From Ciona savignyi (taxonomy: Eukaryota; Chordata; Ascidiacea; Phlebobranchia; Cionidae): a stretch of 64,000 nucleotides of DNA. Position 1 is the stretch's first letter, and every line of letters starts with the position of its first letter. The DNA is taken from the NCBI GenBank assembly GCA_000149265.1, contig CH002572.1:26218-90217 (forward strand), read 5' to 3'. Made by a program: the position numbers and the translations under genes. The notes beneath the pieces are model-generated. The model was given only the letters and a program-made list of their open reading frames with translations, searched no databases and was not told where the DNA came from. Below are positions 1-10,925 of the stretch, one piece after another.

Positions 1-1206
1 CTTTAAGAAAGTTTTGCTGTAAAGTGTTTTACTATGTTTTAACCTAATGCTGAATTCCTCCTTAAAACCGTTTTTTATGAAGCGATGTGTAGTTCGGTCG
101 TTTCAGCCACACGACTGTTCAACTGTATAGTTTGTTAGTTTCCGTATTGACTAGCGATTGTAAAGCCGTCGCCAAATGTCTAGTACTTTAATCCGACTGT
201 AAGACTCTTCCGGCTATGTAGTTTCGTGGGGTTGTGCGTTTCAACCCAAAGGTTGTAGATTCGAAACTGGTTGGTAGGTAGTCTGTATCTTGGGCAAGGA
301 ATATTGGTAACTGGTCAAGGCAATTAACATACATTGTCTAGCTCAGTGGATTAATGATTTGTACTAAATTTAAGGAACGTCTCACACATATATCACCCTG
401 CAATACCTCCGGTAACCCCACGGTGGGCAAGAGGTAATCTGAGGATCGCCTTTGTGATAACGCTATATCCCTTTTTAGGAACTGGACTTTAAAATGACGA
501 TTTTTGCTACCGCCACTGCTGTTTAAAATTAAAAAGAGTTGCTCCAAAGACGAAATGCCCACGCGTACTTGAATATAATCAAATTGAGCACTTTTGGGTT
601 TGAGAATTTTCCGCCGCCAGTCATTTAGAAGTATCCGCCGTGGTCAAGTGCTCCAGAGCATTCTATAGCGCGATTAAGACTAAACGGCGATTTAGAAACC
701 ACGGTTTATGACGTAAACCTGGTGGTATGTTTGCTCATTAACGCTCTTGGCAACGTGGGCGTTGATTTGAAGAAGTAAACACTAAAAGAAAAAAAATAGG
801 GAAGAACTAAAACTATGAAAACTAATCTTAACCCCAGAACAAACCGTTCTCTCGACACTGCCTGAACATTAAGCCTATCGCCCTAACTTTCATTTTAGTA
901 TGGAGTTTCCCCCCTTGTCCACTTTCCTCTTTTCCTTCTTTTAGTTTTTCCCACGCTAAAGGGAGGGAAAGAGGAAAGGACGGAAGAAGGTTAACTGCAC
1001 ACTGAAAAACCCTAGAACCAACTATAACTATAACCCCAGCTCTAACACTAAACCTAATCCTTTAATTGTCATTTTAGTCAGCGGTTTTCCTTCTTCCCTC
1101 TTTCCCCCCTTAGTTTCCGCCTGGATGCGTTTTCAAATAATTTTCTTCGGAGTTTTTCATGTCGTGCCCAACAAGTCAATAATTGTTACGTCACACACAC
1201 CAACAG
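1..1206. other. Left-edge non-coding stretch with two repeats
   Basis: No convincing exon is visible. A degraded SINE family B copy lies at about 225-475 on the plus strand. It has the tRNA-like box B (GGTTGTAGATTCGAAACTGG), a version of the 'cttgggcaagg' block, and the 'ccggtaacccc..ggtgggc' block. A purine/pyrimidine-rich inverted element (family C: runs of ctttccctcc and ggagggaaag around AT-rich 'aaccctaac'-like text) covers about 800-1135. Related copies are near 24890, 50592 and 62206. Further 5' exons of the next gene could lie here or outside the window. Confidence 0.5.
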
Positions 1207-1249
1207 AGCTGTAAGACAAGCGAAGGAACAGCGCGAACGAAGCGAATCT

Positions 1250-4200
1250 ATGTCGAGCGTCGTATCGACCGGTAGCGTCTCAGGGGAACTCCCAAGCAGC
1301 GAAAATATCATCCGAGAATCACTGGGCGTTTCGAACGTCCGAAACAAGTAAGTCGGTTTCAATGACCTTAAAATGCTAGATAGTGTATTTGTATCTTTTG
1401 CATTGGTTATCCTGACGAATGTTCATTTGTACAATCTAAAGTGTGAATTATTTGTAAGACGCTTTGAACTTTCTAGTGGCTTGATTCTAAATATTGACCT
1501 TAAAATGGCGGATAATGTATCTGTATCTTTTGCATTGATTATCCTGACGAATGTTCATTTGTACAATATAAAGTGTGAATTATTTGTAAGTCGGTTTGAA
1601 ATTTCTAGTGCCTTGATTCTAAATATTGACTTTGTAATGGCGGATAATGTATTTGTATCTTCGGCTCTTTTTTCAGCCGATTTTAGTGCGATTTCGCAAG
1701 GTTGTTACAAGTACTACACTTGAGATGGGGTCCACGCGGTATCAACCAAGCGTTCTGTGGTAGAACAATATATTTAACACTCATGGGTCTACCCATAATA
1801 TATCTGTATCTATTATTTACCATGACGAGTTGTTTATTTGTACAATGTGATAATAGTGTGGCATATTTTGATAATGCATTGCATACAGGTCCGATATAAA
1901 AGAAGTCCCCGAAAAGATAAGGTAGCATTCAGTGCAAAAAAATAATTCCTACCATTTAGCCCAATTGCTATTTGCTAATCAAGTTTTACTTACCCAAAAT
2001 TTGTGTCACATAATTTTGATCAGCAATTCAAAATCGACATTTCACTTTGATTTGTGAAAGATTCAAAGATTATCGTTTTAAATAATCTATTTTTAGTGGG
2101 TTTAACATTTTTTAATATATTTAAAAACGCTTTGTAACGAAGTTACAGATACTAAGGCCGTTTTTTTATATAGAATGTTAAAATCGGTCGCGCCTACCAT
2201 TTTTTTACTAAGCTAGGTTTCGAATACCTGATGGGATCGTTACCAATTCCGTTTTTGAATGGAATTAGTATCTGCATTAGTCGCGTTAACCATTCGGCCA
2301 CAAACGCCAAGTAACAACTCTTTTCCGCCACAGGTGGCGAAATATTGAAAACAAATCGATGTCAGACTTCCGCAACGCGTCGCCGTCGCCGCGCCGAACA
2401 AATTCCTTCACAGTGACCCCGGCAGCGGCATACCGGAGCTCGTCGGTACCAAAATCTCCAATGCGCGACCCAGTCAGTCCCAGCTATGTGAAGGCGGAGG
2501 CCGAGAGGCTTCCAACCAGCCCGACAGCTGTACCGGTGAACTCCCCACGCTACAGTCGCATCATACCCGGGGAAAGCTTCATCGATCGAGAGATCCGCGA
2601 ATCGGCGGAACGCGAGGAACAATGGAAGCACGAGAAACAAGACTCAGGTGAATCCCCAACAGCGATAATGCTCACTTTATGGCTTCTATGCCTAATTGAT
2701 ACGAGCGTTCGCAGCTTGGTTTTTAGTTCTAAAGGTTGTTGAATCGAAACAAGCTGGCTACTTTTTGGGCAAGGCACTTAGCGGACATGGCCTGAACCCA
2801 GCGGATTAATAGGTTCTACTGAAACTGAAGAAGCTTAATCATACAGAACACACTGCAATAGTTTCGATAAGCTGTTGGTGGACGCAAGGTAATCTGGCGA
2901 TTACCAGTATGAGAACAATGTTTTGCATATTCGCAAGGTAATCTGACGACTGCCCGTGTGATAATGCTGCCTTGCGTTTTCCCATTCAAGTGGATAAAAC
3001 ATAAACATCATTCTTCCGCAAAGAATTTGCAAGAAAAACTTAACCAACATTTTCATTTCAGATATTGATCGTTTGTCCGTGACATCACAATCGGACAGTT
3101 TAAGTGGCAACACGAAGTTTCACACCGACGTTAATTACACACCAGTCAACAGTATGACGTATAACGACGTAACAAAGGAGAGCCCAAGAAGCAGGTAAGG
3201 CCATGATGGAGTGTGATTATACAGGTAGCGAAACAATATTAGACAAAAGCGGAAGGGTGTGAACAGTCGTGTGACCAAACGGTTAACCCTTTATGAAATG
3301 GTTATTGGTTAACCATTAAAACCAGGCCTTCAACGATACTTCGATAATCGCGAAAAAAGTATCGATAATCGCGGGTTACGTATCGAGATAATCGCCATTA
3401 TCGTTAGTATAGATGGGGAATTCCCACAATTTAAACTAAGCATCTTTACCAGATTAAAACGCATTTCTTGGAGACAATAAAACTATAGTTTAGGAAAGGT
3501 CGGAAAAGACGGAAACTGGTAACTAAAATAAAATAAAGATTGGTGTGGTACGATTCCTGTTAGATTTTCTTCTTTTTTTTTACTTTTTTCCTACTTTTAG
3601 TTTTTGCCCATAAAACTGTTATAATGAGTCCACCGTCAATTCGAAATTTAAAATTTCGGAATTTCGGTTAAAAATTTCCCACTCCGCAGTGAACGAAAAG
3701 AAGAGATAAAGGACCACAGCGACTCAAAATCCGACATTTCCTCTGAAGTAACTTCACCGACTATGCCGTCCAAATCGATTGTATTTCATCACAATGTAGA
3801 ATCGGAATATTCAGAACATATCGATTGTGGGGCGGATTCTGGAATCGAATGCAACGTTCCGAATGTCATCAGGTCAAACGTCACTTCCCCTACGTCGGAA
3901 CACGATCGGCCTGTCTCACTAGCGACGTCGAGCGGTAGTCACGAAGATGAATACCAGTCGTCAGAGGTCTCTGTCGCCTCGCATGAGGAAGTCGAAACAC
4001 CTGTGAAGGTGAGCAGTACAGCATGTGTGGCTGAATGGTTAGCGCGACCGATTCATATAAAAACGATCTTGAAAACAAGCACATCGCGGGGTTGAAACGT
4101 AGCACTGTGAAAAAGTAAAAATAAGCTCGAACGGTCGTGTGACGAAATGGTTACTGCGACCGTTATACTACTTCTATGTTAAAAAGTTCTTCGGTTAAGG

Positions 4201-6633
4201 CCTATCAGAGATTTGAAACTTCGCACGGTATAAAAGTAAAGATAAACCATTTCTTTAAACTGTCAAAAATTGCTTGCAAAAACGACAAAAATGTTGATTT
4301 AAGCACCTTTCAAGCTGCAATTGAGAGTAAAGACTCATCTTTAGACCCATTTTTTACAATGACGATTTAAAACACAAAACCTCTAATGTACAACCGCAGC
4401 AAGCCCCCCTAAACAAAATAATGCTATATTTTTGTACCTTTAGCAAGACCCTTAAAAAAACTTTATTCTGCAGCCCCAGCAAGCCCCCTACTCACCCAGA
4501 GTACACTCATTGGTGACCCCGAAAGGTTGGAGTCCAAGAACTTCATCATCTGTAACTCCGGTCAGCCCGAAGCGAAAGTTTACTATCAAACCGGTAAGTT
4601 TTAATGTTTTAGGCAGAATTTTGAGAGTGTTAAGCAGTATTTCGAATCTTTTATACTCGATACAATTCAGGGCACATTTTAACTAAATAAAACCACGATT
4701 TGTCCAAAATTAAATAATTAAAAAATAGTATTAATCTTGGATTACCTCGGAAAATTTGACGCCAAAAACAATGAAAATTATTTCATCACAGTTTGTCCCA
4801 CTTTCTCCAACTACCACGTCGCCCAAACCAGTGGTTGAACCCATTGTGACGGAGACAAAGAAACCCGAAATCGTCACAAACGATGACGTCAGCGAAAAAT
4901 TCCAGTTTAATCAAGAGATTAAAGGAACGACAAATTATGAGGATTCCGTATCACCGACAACTGAAGAACCAGTGTATGCAGCACCTACAAATGGTGACGT
5001 CACAGAAGTATTGTCGTCAAATGGTGACGTCACAGAAGTATTGTCGTCAAATGATGACGTCACAGAAGTATTGTCGTCAAATGATGACGTCAAAGAAGTG
5101 ATGTCGTCAAATGGTGACGTCACAGAAGTAATATCGTCAAAAGATGACGTCACCAACGACGAACCCCACCAATCAGATGACGTGGATCTTACTTTGGATC
5201 CAAAAATTCTCGAGCAGAACCCGCAAGGTTAGCATTACGCGACTACGATGCCGTTATGACGTAATAATAAATCGCCTGTCCGCAGCTTCAGTAAGTCACG
5301 TGACAGTGACGCGACAAAAGTCGGGGCCGTCGTTCGAAGTCGTGTCGAGCAAGAATCGACTTCAAACTATCATGGAACTCGAATTGAAAGAAGCCGAGGT
5401 AAAAATTAGAGCTACCACTAATTTATTGCAGAAAGCGTTTTCTCGCTAGCGTATTAATTTCAGACAAATCAACACAATTGGTTTCCAAAGAAAATTGTTC
5501 CTACATAAATTGATTTGATTTTGAAACGTTTTTTTTTTTTTTTTTTTTATATATTCCTGCTATTTTCACCATATCACGCAAAAGTAACAATAATTTAAAG
5601 TTACCAGTAAGTAGCAATAATTTTAAGTTGCCCTAAACGAAATACTCTTACTTCCAGAAACGCGAGGAAGAATGGAAACAAAAGCAACTGGAAGCACTAA
5701 GCCAAAATCATGACGTCACAAATACAGTCGTTGCGTCACAAACTCCAACAAAACAACAAGTAGAACCACCCCCGACAAGTCCGAAGAAGATGTCTCCAGT
5801 TTTAACCAATGGAGGTAAGTTACTTTACTTGTAATGGTAACGATTTTTTTGTAGGTTAAACTTAGTTTACCTTATAAAACCACTTCACCTCTCTTAGAAT
5901 TGACTTTTAACATTGAAAATATACATATGCAATCGCCAGATCACCACGGACAACGTTCGTTGTGGTACTAGAGATATTGCAGTGTGTTTTATACTCCTAT
6001 TAACCCTCTGGGTTCAGGCAGACTAGCCAGCGACCAGTTCTGACTCCAAAGTTTCCGAAAGGCGAAGGTCGCGCTAACCCACGGCTGCTTAAAATGAGAT
6101 TAACACAAGCCAAACACACAAGCATTAGCAACCTTATTTTATCACCAAAATGAAATAACAAACCATTACAGAATCAACCACGGTCAAAAAACCAGCGCGG
6201 CTATCTTACGATTCAGATGATGTAACAACTAAAAAGATTGTGAACGCTTCGAGTTCAGAATACAAAAAGCACACGGTAGGTTTACCTTCTTTGGTAGGTT
6301 TACACTTACCTTTTTTGCATTTCCGTAAAATATCTTCGAAGCGAAATTTGCCATTTACTATTTAAACAGATATTGCCTGTTTATGTACATACGTTCTTTC
6401 CAAACAATACTGATAGTACCACCTGTTATTAGATTCTAAAAAGATTTTACTAAGTTACTAAGAACATATCAAATAACACGACCCTTTTTAATTACTCATT
6501 GGTAACTATTTGGGCTGGACTAACATTTTGCATCAAATGCACGCAGGTTGTTAAAGCTAATAGAGTGCCGCGCCGAAAGAGCAATCTAGCAATGCGTTGG
6601 GAAGCGGGAAAATTTAACAACGACGACGAATAA
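1250..6633 (+). CDS. AKAP2/MISP-like scaffold protein, 10 exons
   Basis: Exons: 1250-1347, 2334-2647, 3062-3194, 3690-4008, 4474-4593, 4792-5227, 5286-5398, 5658-5814, 6172-6275 and 6547-6633 (TAA). All junctions are GT-AG with compatible phases, giving 626 aa. The protein is rich in Ser, Pro, Thr and Asp, with no signal peptide or membrane segment. Two similar charged helices are visible: residues about 115-134 (FIDREIRESAEREEQWKHEK) and about 500-525 (TIMELELKEAE joined to KREEEWKQKQ across an exon junction). These resemble the 'IEREI..EREEELR' motif of the AKAP2/MISP C-terminal family, whose characterised members bind actin or the cortex and, in AKAP2, protein kinase A. The C-terminus is basic then acidic (RRKSNLAMRWEAGKF). 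The start is uncertain: the frame stays open upstream of ATG 1250 (AVRQAKEQRERSES), so the first exon may begin near 1207 and more exons may lie upstream. Function is inferred from these short motifs only. Confidence 0.62.
1364..1670 (+). repeat. 132-bp tandem duplication in intron 1
   Basis: The phrase 'gaccttaaaatg' recurs at 1364 and 1496 and, as a variant, at 1628, so the period is 132 bp over about 2.3 copies. A further diverged piece is at about 1795-1870. Each unit carries a GTAAGT/GTAAGA string like the real exon 1 donor at 1348. The repeat frame is open by chance and is not annotated as coding. Confidence 0.85.
2215..2312 (-). repeat. SINE family A copy (tRNA-like), intron 1
   Basis: On the minus strand it has the box A-like TGGCCGAATGGTTAACGCGA, then a spacer containing an 'aaaacgg'-type hairpin, then a box B-like GGTATTCGAAACC. 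It ends shortly before the exon 2 acceptor at 2333. Confidence 0.7.
2720..2990 (+). repeat. SINE family B copy in intron 2
   Basis: Diverged copy with the 'gggcaaggcacttagcggacat' block, 'ccagcggattaat', 'acactgcaatag' and the 'ggtggacgcaaggtaatctg' block. The rest of the 2648-3061 intron shows nothing else. Confidence 0.7.
3195..3689. other. Intron without recognisable features
   Basis: AT-rich. It contains short 'cgataatcg' repeats (about 3335-3405, 'tatcgataatcgcg' twice) but no gene or named element. Confidence 0.4.
4018..4180 (+). repeat. SINE family A copy plus a truncated second head
   Basis: The first copy (4018-4095) runs from 'gtgtggctgaatggttagcg' to a degraded box B 'ggggttgaaac'. 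A second, head-only copy ('gtcgtgtgacgaaatggtta') starts at about 4133. The intron continues to 4473, where a short 'gcagcaagccccc' phrase at 4397 duplicates the start of the next exon. Confidence 0.6.
4985..5152 (+). repeat. In-frame 30-bp coding repeat
   Basis: Five to six copies of a 30-nt unit inside exon 6 of the AKAP2/MISP-like gene encode the decapeptide NGDVTEVLSS and variants (NDDVTEVLSS, NDDVKEVMSS, NGDVTEVISS). Each unit contains the palindrome TGACGTCA. The length is a multiple of three, so copy number can change without a frameshift. Confidence 0.95.
5930..6090 (-). repeat. SINE family B fragment, intron 8
   Basis: Reverse-complement text of the family: 'gatattgcagtgtgtttta', 'ctgggttcaggca' and 'agcgaccagtt'. 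It is truncated at its tail. Confidence 0.55.
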
Positions 6634-6840
6634 AGAAGGAATCTTACATTAAGATAACTTCGACAACCCAAAACTGCTGACGGACGACTGTCATTGTTAC
6701 GAAAACTGCGCCACAAGATATATTGTTGCGAAATACGCGTCGACACAAGCAGTATTGTTACGTGATCTTGTTCCATTGTGCATTGTAAATAAGACTTGCA
6801 TGTACAGTTGATAAACACTCCGCAACTTTTAGCTATGCGC

Positions 6841-6846
6841 AATAAA
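6841..6846 (+). terminator. Likely poly(A) signal of the AKAP2/MISP-like gene
   Basis: Canonical AATAAA about 210 bp after the stop codon at 6631-6633. It is the first strong signal downstream on this strand. Confidence 0.55.
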
Positions 6847-8038
6847 GATACAACTATAATAGTTTTATACAGTTAATGTGTATATACCCAGGGGAAAAAG
6901 CTAGTTTTACTGCAGTGTCTTGAATTAGTTTTTATGTAGCAATGGAATATGCAAAAACTGTGTGAAGGTGGTGTTTTTAATTCAGCTACTTAATTACTAA
7001 TAGTTAATGTAATGCCGAATAACTTATAAGAAAAGACAAATGGCATAGGCGTTAACTACAGGTTTTAAAAGTATATACTGTATTGTGATATCTCGTAAAA
7101 TTACATTGATAATTAAGCCGTCTAATTAAAACAACCTGGTCTGGGTAGTGTACTATACTCCGTACACCTTAGAGTCCAGCTTTAAACAACAAATTTAACA
7201 CGTTAAATAAATAAAACAGTTTTAATTGCAACAAAACATTGCACATTGGCGAACTAAAAATAAGCGGATTATTGCAACGGCATGGAGTCATTAAAACATT
7301 TGTAATAGGATCAGAAAGCGTTACAAAATTCTGAAAAAATATATATAACGAGTACAATAACAAAACTTCTTAAATTAAAATAAAGTGTCCAGATAAAGAT
7401 TTTAAACTCATAAGTCCAACGTTCGGCTAGTTCATACGCCAGAACCTGGTTTAAATCGCGCATAAGTATGGTTGTCACTTCTGAGAATGCAAAGTTTAGG
7501 TCTCTGTTTTACTCTTGGGTACTTTTTAACATAACTTTTACGTTACTGGTGACTTATGTACCAAGGTGCGACCCAGCTCGCCGGTGGATGTCTGTTTTTC
7601 ATTGTAGTAAGCAAGTCACCTTATGAGGATACCAACCCCGTTTGTCAGCACTCATGCTGTGTGTGGGTGTGATCTAAAAATATGCAGACCGCTCGCCGGT
7701 AGTAACGATATTTTTACGAAAGTCTGTCGCGCAAATTCGTATCAGGTTGTATGGTCGTGTGGCCGAATGGTTAATCATTCATAAATCGACCTTATACAAA
7801 AAACGGTCCTGGTGATGAGCCCATTATGGGTTCGGAACCTGGCACGGTAAAAAATCGTATCAGGTTGTTAATAAATACGAAAAAAAACATTTTTAGTGTG
7901 AATTTTTTTAAATGGCGGTGAATATTAAGAAAATCTGTTGGTATTGGATTAATTATCCACAGTGATAGGACTAAAGCGTCATCAGGTTAAAAGTGTTTCT
8001 GAAAGTAAATTTTTCACTCATTGTAGATTCTCGAATTG
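6847..8038. other. Intergenic region between convergent genes
   Basis: AT-rich with no exon seen. One SINE family A copy on the plus strand at about 7748-7850 has box A 'tggccgaatggttaat' and box B 'gggttcggaacc'. The Tie stop codon is at 8055. A minus-strand AATAAA (plus-strand tttatt, 8039-8044) lies only about 11 bp beyond it, so a short Tie 3' UTR or a more distant signal is possible. Confidence 0.5.
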
Positions 8039-8054
8039 TTTATTGGTTGTGACG

Positions 8055-10925
8055 TCACGCCTCTTCTTCATTGACGTCAATATTCGCGAATTTAAAATCT
8101 TCGAATATAGCGGTGTTGACGTAGTTCTGGAATGACGTGATAATGTGAATTTCTAATGATGCAGTGAAAATAATATTAACATTGTAATGTAGAGAAAAAC
8201 AAAATGCCTTTATAAGATTAAATAAAATAGGATTCTGATGTTTTCCCCGTAAATGGGAGAAACCCAATAATCTTGTGGGTCCAGGCAATGTTAGTTAAGT
8301 AAATTGCCCAAAGACATAACCGACTTGCCAGTGACCAGTTTCGAACCTACAACCCTTCGACTGAAAGACGACACACTATCCAGTGTAAAAATTATAGGAC
8401 AGCAAAAAGGTAAAGTGTTAAAAACAAGACAGATGATGACAGAAGAAAATACGTTGATGCTACCATACACGGATGACGTTTGACTTACTCTACTACTCCT
8501 GGCATCACACATCCGCTCGAGGGCGATGGAGAGTTGAGCAAAAGTTGGACGATCGTACGGACGATTTTTCCAACATTGGCACATTATCCCAAACCTTAAC
8601 GACACAGTAAACATTAAAACACGTATATTGCCTCTTTGTATAAAGTATCCCTTTCAAAATTTAAACCAAGAAACAATAACCCAAGCTTAGTAAGTACAGT
8701 ACCAGTATCTTTTTATTTTTTAACCGAGCTTAGTTTCCCCGTTAAGGTTTCTTCATATGTTTTTGGCCGCTTAGATCTATTAGTAAAAACGTTGTCGGTC
8801 TGCAGGCAGTCGAGGGATTGTTTGATCGAAACCATCCGCTGGCTTGCTGGTTGTTATTTCGGGCAAGGTACTCAACGGGCGTTGCATGAGACCAGTGGAT
8901 TAAAGGGGGGAATGAAACTATTGGAAGGTCTTAATCATATATGACACATTGAAATAGTTCCAATAACTTGACGGTGGGGGCGAGTTATAATCTGACGATG
9001 ACTCGTGTAATAACGCTCCATTACGCATTCACAAGGTAATCTAACAATTTCCCCCAATCTAACTCTTGCGATTTTCCACTAATAAAACGAATGAATATCC
9101 TATATAAAACCACACAAGGTACAATTTAACTGTGATATACACCATTTCACTCCCCTAATAGCGCAGTTACAATTAACAATAGAGAGTATTCCATTCCCTA
9201 AAAATACAACTTAAAATAACGATAGTCCGGCTGAATAACTAAAGTTTCGGTATTTGTTGGGACTTACACTTCACCGTCACAGTTCAGTGGTTTCTCCATC
9301 CGATACCCGGTCGGCAGTTTCTCAAATAGCTCGGTGCAAGACATCCCGCAATAGGGAGTTCCCCCAAGACTGACGATCTCCCAAAGCAGAATCCCAAACG
9401 ACCAACTTGAAATATATGAAATCTATAAAGATCTTATAGAAACGGGATTAAACCTAAGCTATACACACAAGACTTAGCTAGCTTAGCTTTTTTTACGGGG
9501 TTAAGTTTTGAACCCATATTAGTTGATGATAAGACCCTTTTTGTATTCAAGATCTTTGTTCGAGTTTTTCACACTTACACGTCACTTTTATATTTTTATT
9601 ACAGAGAAGATTTCAAACCCATGATGGGCTAGTGTTTAGGACCGCTTTTGTATAAATAGATACACGTATCGGTCGCGTTAACCATTCGGCCACACGACCG
9701 CACTTACACGTCACTTTTCGTCGTGTATACATTGTAGTTCAAGCTCTCGATCGCCATCCAACGGATCGGTAATCTAGAAACTGTTTTTTTCACGTAGACT
9801 CCTTCGCCCCGTGACAGCCCGAAGTCGGCGATCTTGCAAACGTAGCCGTCGCCAAGCAGTATGTTTCGGGCAGCTAGATCACGGTGGATAATCTGAGGAT
9901 TTGGATTAGGTATTTATTTAAACCAGTACGGTAGTGTGGCCGAGCGGTTAACATGACCGATACATATACCATCTTTGCATAAACGGTATTGGTAACGAGA
10001 CGATCGTAGGATCGAAACTCAGCTCAGTTAAAAAAGGGTATGTTAAGGCCGGTTCAAATCTACTTCACCGAATAGTTTGGTGGGTAAATGCGTCGCCTTA
10101 CAGCCGAAAGTTTAAAGTGTCGAAACCGGACGTTAGGTAGTAGTACATCAATATCGTACCCATGTTATAACTGTAATTTTGCTGTTTTTATAACGAAAAA
10201 GCCAAAAAATAAATTAAACTAAATAAGCGAAACTAAAGGAAAGTGGCAAGGTGGTTACCCTACTCTACCCGTTTTAGTTTTCCCAACTTAAATCACCTGT
10301 TTCTCGCTTAGATACGTCATTCCTAGTGTGATGTCATGAGCAAATTTGAGTAGCTGTGATTGTGAGAGGGAAGTGTAGGTTTTCTCTGAGTTCTCCAGCC
10401 TTCTGCTCTTTCTCAGGAACTGCAACAGCGACCCTAGCGGCGCGAACTCGGTGCACAAATACATGACGTTGTCGTGCTCGCAGGTGCCCACGAGCGCCAC
10501 CACGTGTCGGTGGTATCCGATCCCCACCATTGTGTCGAGCTCGGCGTGGAAATCGTGCTTGTCCTCCAGTGTGCAACCGTCTGCGAGGTAGTGACGTCAT
10601 TAGTCCATGACGTCATTTTTCGATGTCATAAAAATGTGATGTGTTAACGTCAGTAGTCCATGTTTCGACTCATAAAAAATTGAAAGAATAAGTTAAACTT
10701 CTCACTGCATTCACGTGAGGTTTAACCTTTATTTAGCACCAGTTAAAGTGACGTAATTATGACGTCACAATCTAACCCACCTTTGAGCATCTTTACAGCG
10801 GTTTGGATTAGTTCGCCATCCTTTCGTACCACCGCCTTGACGACTTGACCGAAGTTACCCACGCCAAGCGGTATGTCCTCGAAAGAAATATTCTCCCACG
10901 GTATCACCAGCGATTCCGGAAAGAT
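8055..10925 (-). CDS. TIE: Tie exons 24-29: tyrosine kinase domain and tail
   Basis: Exons 10781-10925, 10297-10580, 9708-9892, 9268-9405, 8489-8594 and 8055-8126 (TGA). They include the glycine loop, catalytic Lys1224, [15 protein letters not shown], and the activation segment [20 protein letters not shown]. Then come [20 protein letters not shown] and [17 protein letters not shown]. This is close to vertebrate Tie throughout. For exon 24, the acceptor CACAG at 10926 is preferred on phase and homology; an upstream AG (about 10963) would add 12 residues. The last exon encodes [11 protein letters not shown] and ends EEEA, as Tie2 does. Confidence 0.95.

Noticed and set aside
1373-1723. 116-residue frame with internal repeat near the left edge
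   Set aside because: It is a 132-bp tandem duplication inside intron 1 read in frame; the real exons flank it with matching phases.
2362-2640. Antisense open frame opposite exon 2 of the AKAP2/MISP-like gene
   Set aside because: Shadow of a GC-rich coding exon; the plus frame has matching splice phases and family-like motifs.
7748-7850. tRNA genes with 'tggccgaatggttaacgcgac..gggttcgaaac'
   Set aside because: Box A to box B distance is too long, the acceptor stem does not pair convincingly, and many diverged copies exist in both orientations; these are SINEs.
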